Made by a program: the position numbers and the translations under genes
Notes under the pieces: generated by a model
The model's input: only the letters and a program-made list of their open reading frames with translations
The model's database searches: none
Told to the model about the DNA's origin: nothing
Part shown: piece after piece, positions 62,391 to 64,000 of the stretch
Layout of the letters: each line of letters opens with the position of its first letter
Numbering within the stretch: the first letter of the stretch is position 1
Assembly: GCA_030549335.1 (NCBI GenBank)
Contig: CM060198.1
Location: forward strand, 63,219,378 to 63,283,377
Source of the DNA: Pontederia crassipes
Taxonomy: Eukaryota; Streptophyta; Magnoliopsida; Commelinales; Pontederiaceae
DNA: 64,000 nucleotides
Reading direction: 5' to 3'

Positions 62391-62446
62391 TCTTGTGGAA
62401 AGTGTGAAAAGCAAGGACATGACAAAAGAAATTATATATTGTTAAA
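62391..62446 (+). pseudogene. Zinc-knuckle remnant, probably Mutator-like transposase
   Basis: Translation reads SCGKCEKQGHDKRNY, a CX2CX4HX4C knuckle whose last cysteine codon is now tyrosine (TAT). MuDR-type transposases end with such a knuckle (CGKCG..GHNKR.C), but a retroelement gag knuckle is also possible. No further transposase motif is recognisable around it. Confidence 0.45.
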
Positions 62447-63127
62447 GGTATAATTTTTTGTCGTTATCTTTGTCGGCAATTTATCATTAAAAGTGTTCCT
62501 AAATTTTGATATTTTTCTATCATACTTCATTGATACGATGCTCAAAATGAAGGACAAGAGCATGATATATAACTTTTCTTGCTGAAAATATGGGTGTAAT
62601 AAAATATTGAAAATTAATTTGTATCATTAGAATTTTGGTTTCTTTATGTACTTATCATCTTCCTTTTTCGATGATAGGCTACTTCTTATGTTGTATGCTG
62701 GTTGAAGTTATTGTTGCTGACTGTCGAAATTGGACATCTAGTTGAATTTATTATTGTTGGTTGCAAAACTTGTTGCTATCAAAATTGGAAATCTATATTT
62801 TATTTTGACATTGTGTGTAAAATATATTGAAGTGAAATTGTATTGGTAATGTGGTTGCTCATTTGTGTGTTAAATTGTATTGATGTATATTTTCTTTTAC
62901 TAATTTTGTGTTCGGATCCTGTCAAGTTTCCTTTATATAGTATTTTGCTTCAAAAACTTCTTGCATCTAATAATGCAATGCATGACCATTTTGTCATTCT
63001 AATTTATGCATCCATGTTTCATCAACTTCTAATCCTATCCATTTCATTGATTCTTGATTTTGCTTATGAGCATTGTCATCTAGATACAATATATAGTGAT
63101 GTATTTTCGTCTTGATTTTGCTTATGA
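62447..63127. other. AT-rich DNA, no gene seen
   Basis: No conserved content is recognised. The open stretch 62843-63115 is hydrophobic and T-rich by composition. Confidence 0.45.
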
Positions 63128-63872
63128 CACTACAAGAAAAATGACTTTTAGCGATCATAATTAACGAAGAGATTCAAATATGATCGTTAAACATCGTTAT
63201 TAATGACTAGAAAAAATTCTAGTCGTCAACAATAAGGACCAGAAAAATTCTAATCCTTAATATTCTTATGACTGGCCGTTAAAAGTCAACAATAAGGATC
63301 AGTAAAAATCTGGACCTTAATATTCAAATTAACGACCATCATCTTGTCGTTAAAAATATGAAAGAAGAAAAGAACAAGTAGGTATAGAAATATAGTCCCA
63401 CATTCAATATAATAGTATGACGAGAGCAAAGAGACAAGTATTAATAGAGGATGAGACTAATGGACTACTGTAGAGTTTTATGGAGAAAGTTCATCTTTGG
63501 ATCTTTTTCAAATTTAAAATAATATTTTTTATCAGATTATTTGTTCACAAAAAAAACTTTAAAAAATTGGTCGGTTCATCCAAAATGTGATTCAATTCGG
63601 TGATATCTTTAGCGACTAGGTGAGTGATCCTTATAAGTTATATAGGGGACCATCATACTAGTCGTTATTGAATTTTTAGGGAAGAGGATTACAATGGTCC
63701 TTAAAAAGAATAAACTGCCAGTTATTCATACTGGACGCTAAAACTTTATAGCGCGGGACCTATAGCGAAGGGCCACGATCAATTTTTTCTTGTCGTTGAT
63801 GAGTATTAACGGCAAGATGACAACTTTTAACGACTACTTATCTTTTCGCTAATGACCCAATTACTTGTAGTG
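63128..63872. mobile_element. Complete small CACTA-type element, 745 bp
   Basis: The left end is CACTACAAGAAAAATGAC, and the right end reversed is CACTACAAGTAATTGGG. TAGCGA is shared a few bases further in. The 3-bp duplication TGA lies at 63125-63127 and 63873-63875. Subterminal TTAACGACC/GGTCGTTAA-type motifs form a third motif class in this window. It has no coding region. Confidence 0.9.
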
Positions 63873-63875
63873 TGA

Positions 63876-64000
63876 GCATAGTCATGTGGAGTTCGACTCT
63901 TTTTCTTTTTGGATGGAATTCCATAACTAATCATACATGATGTCATAGATATACACCAACCCAAATTTGTGTGGTTAATCTATCCTCTTTGCATAAGTAA
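63876..64000. other. Right edge, no feature seen
   Basis: Short unassigned sequence to the end of the window. Confidence 0.5.

Noticed and set aside
1-64000. tRNA, rRNA or organelle-derived insertions
   Set aside because: No cloverleaf-like or plastid/mitochondrial sequence was recognised by eye; a tRNA scan could still find one.

Overview
The window is nuclear DNA from a flowering plant. All four recognisable host genes belong to plant families (RUS/DUF647, LBD, chloroplast ClpT, MATE/DTX). Three have AT-rich introns with canonical GT-AG sites. The LBD and MATE exons are strongly GC-rich against an AT-rich background, and repeats include SINEs ending in (TTG)n, Ty1/copia elements, CACTA and hAT elements. 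GC-rich LBD/MATE exons hint at a monocot, but the sequence does not fix the species.

Left third (1-20 kb). Positions 105-9602 (+) hold the 3' eleven exons of a RUS4-like gene; its upstream exons lie off the left edge. One intron is stretched to 6.5 kb by a 4.7 kb antisense copia element with matched 5-bp target duplication, flanked by two oppositely oriented SINE copies. An intergenic belt of hAT-type MITEs, a GC-rich array with a period of about 20 bp, and AT-rich DNA leads to an LBD18/30-type transcription factor gene (18501-19714, -).

Middle (20-38 kb). Mostly AT-rich intergenic DNA with two GC-rich islands, a CACTA end fragment and a 44-bp remnant of a SINE insertion. A complete six-exon chloroplast ClpT gene follows (27344-34165, -). 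Its two long introns have collected small retroposons, including a SINE nested in another retroposon. A fold-back element sits at about 37.9 kb.

Right half (38-64 kb). A 9.1 kb non-coding LTR element (38388-47514) contains a complete nested CACTA element and a seven-copy hairpin array in its leader. Next to it is a hAT element containing a second hAT-like element. An intronless MATE transporter gene (49633-51192, -) has a long inverted repeat just past its stop codon. The last 11 kb are nested transposon debris: CACTA in CACTA, a solo LTR inside that, a truncated copia element, and finally a complete 745-bp CACTA-type element.

The host genes share no evident pathway: RUS4 (reported in male fertility), LBD (vascular and lateral-organ regulation), ClpT (plastid proteolysis) and MATE (membrane transport) appear to be ordinary single genes spaced by transposons. 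The novelty is in the repeats: the 20-bp arrays, the leader hairpin array, very short retroposon insertions, and the inverted repeat behind the MATE gene.
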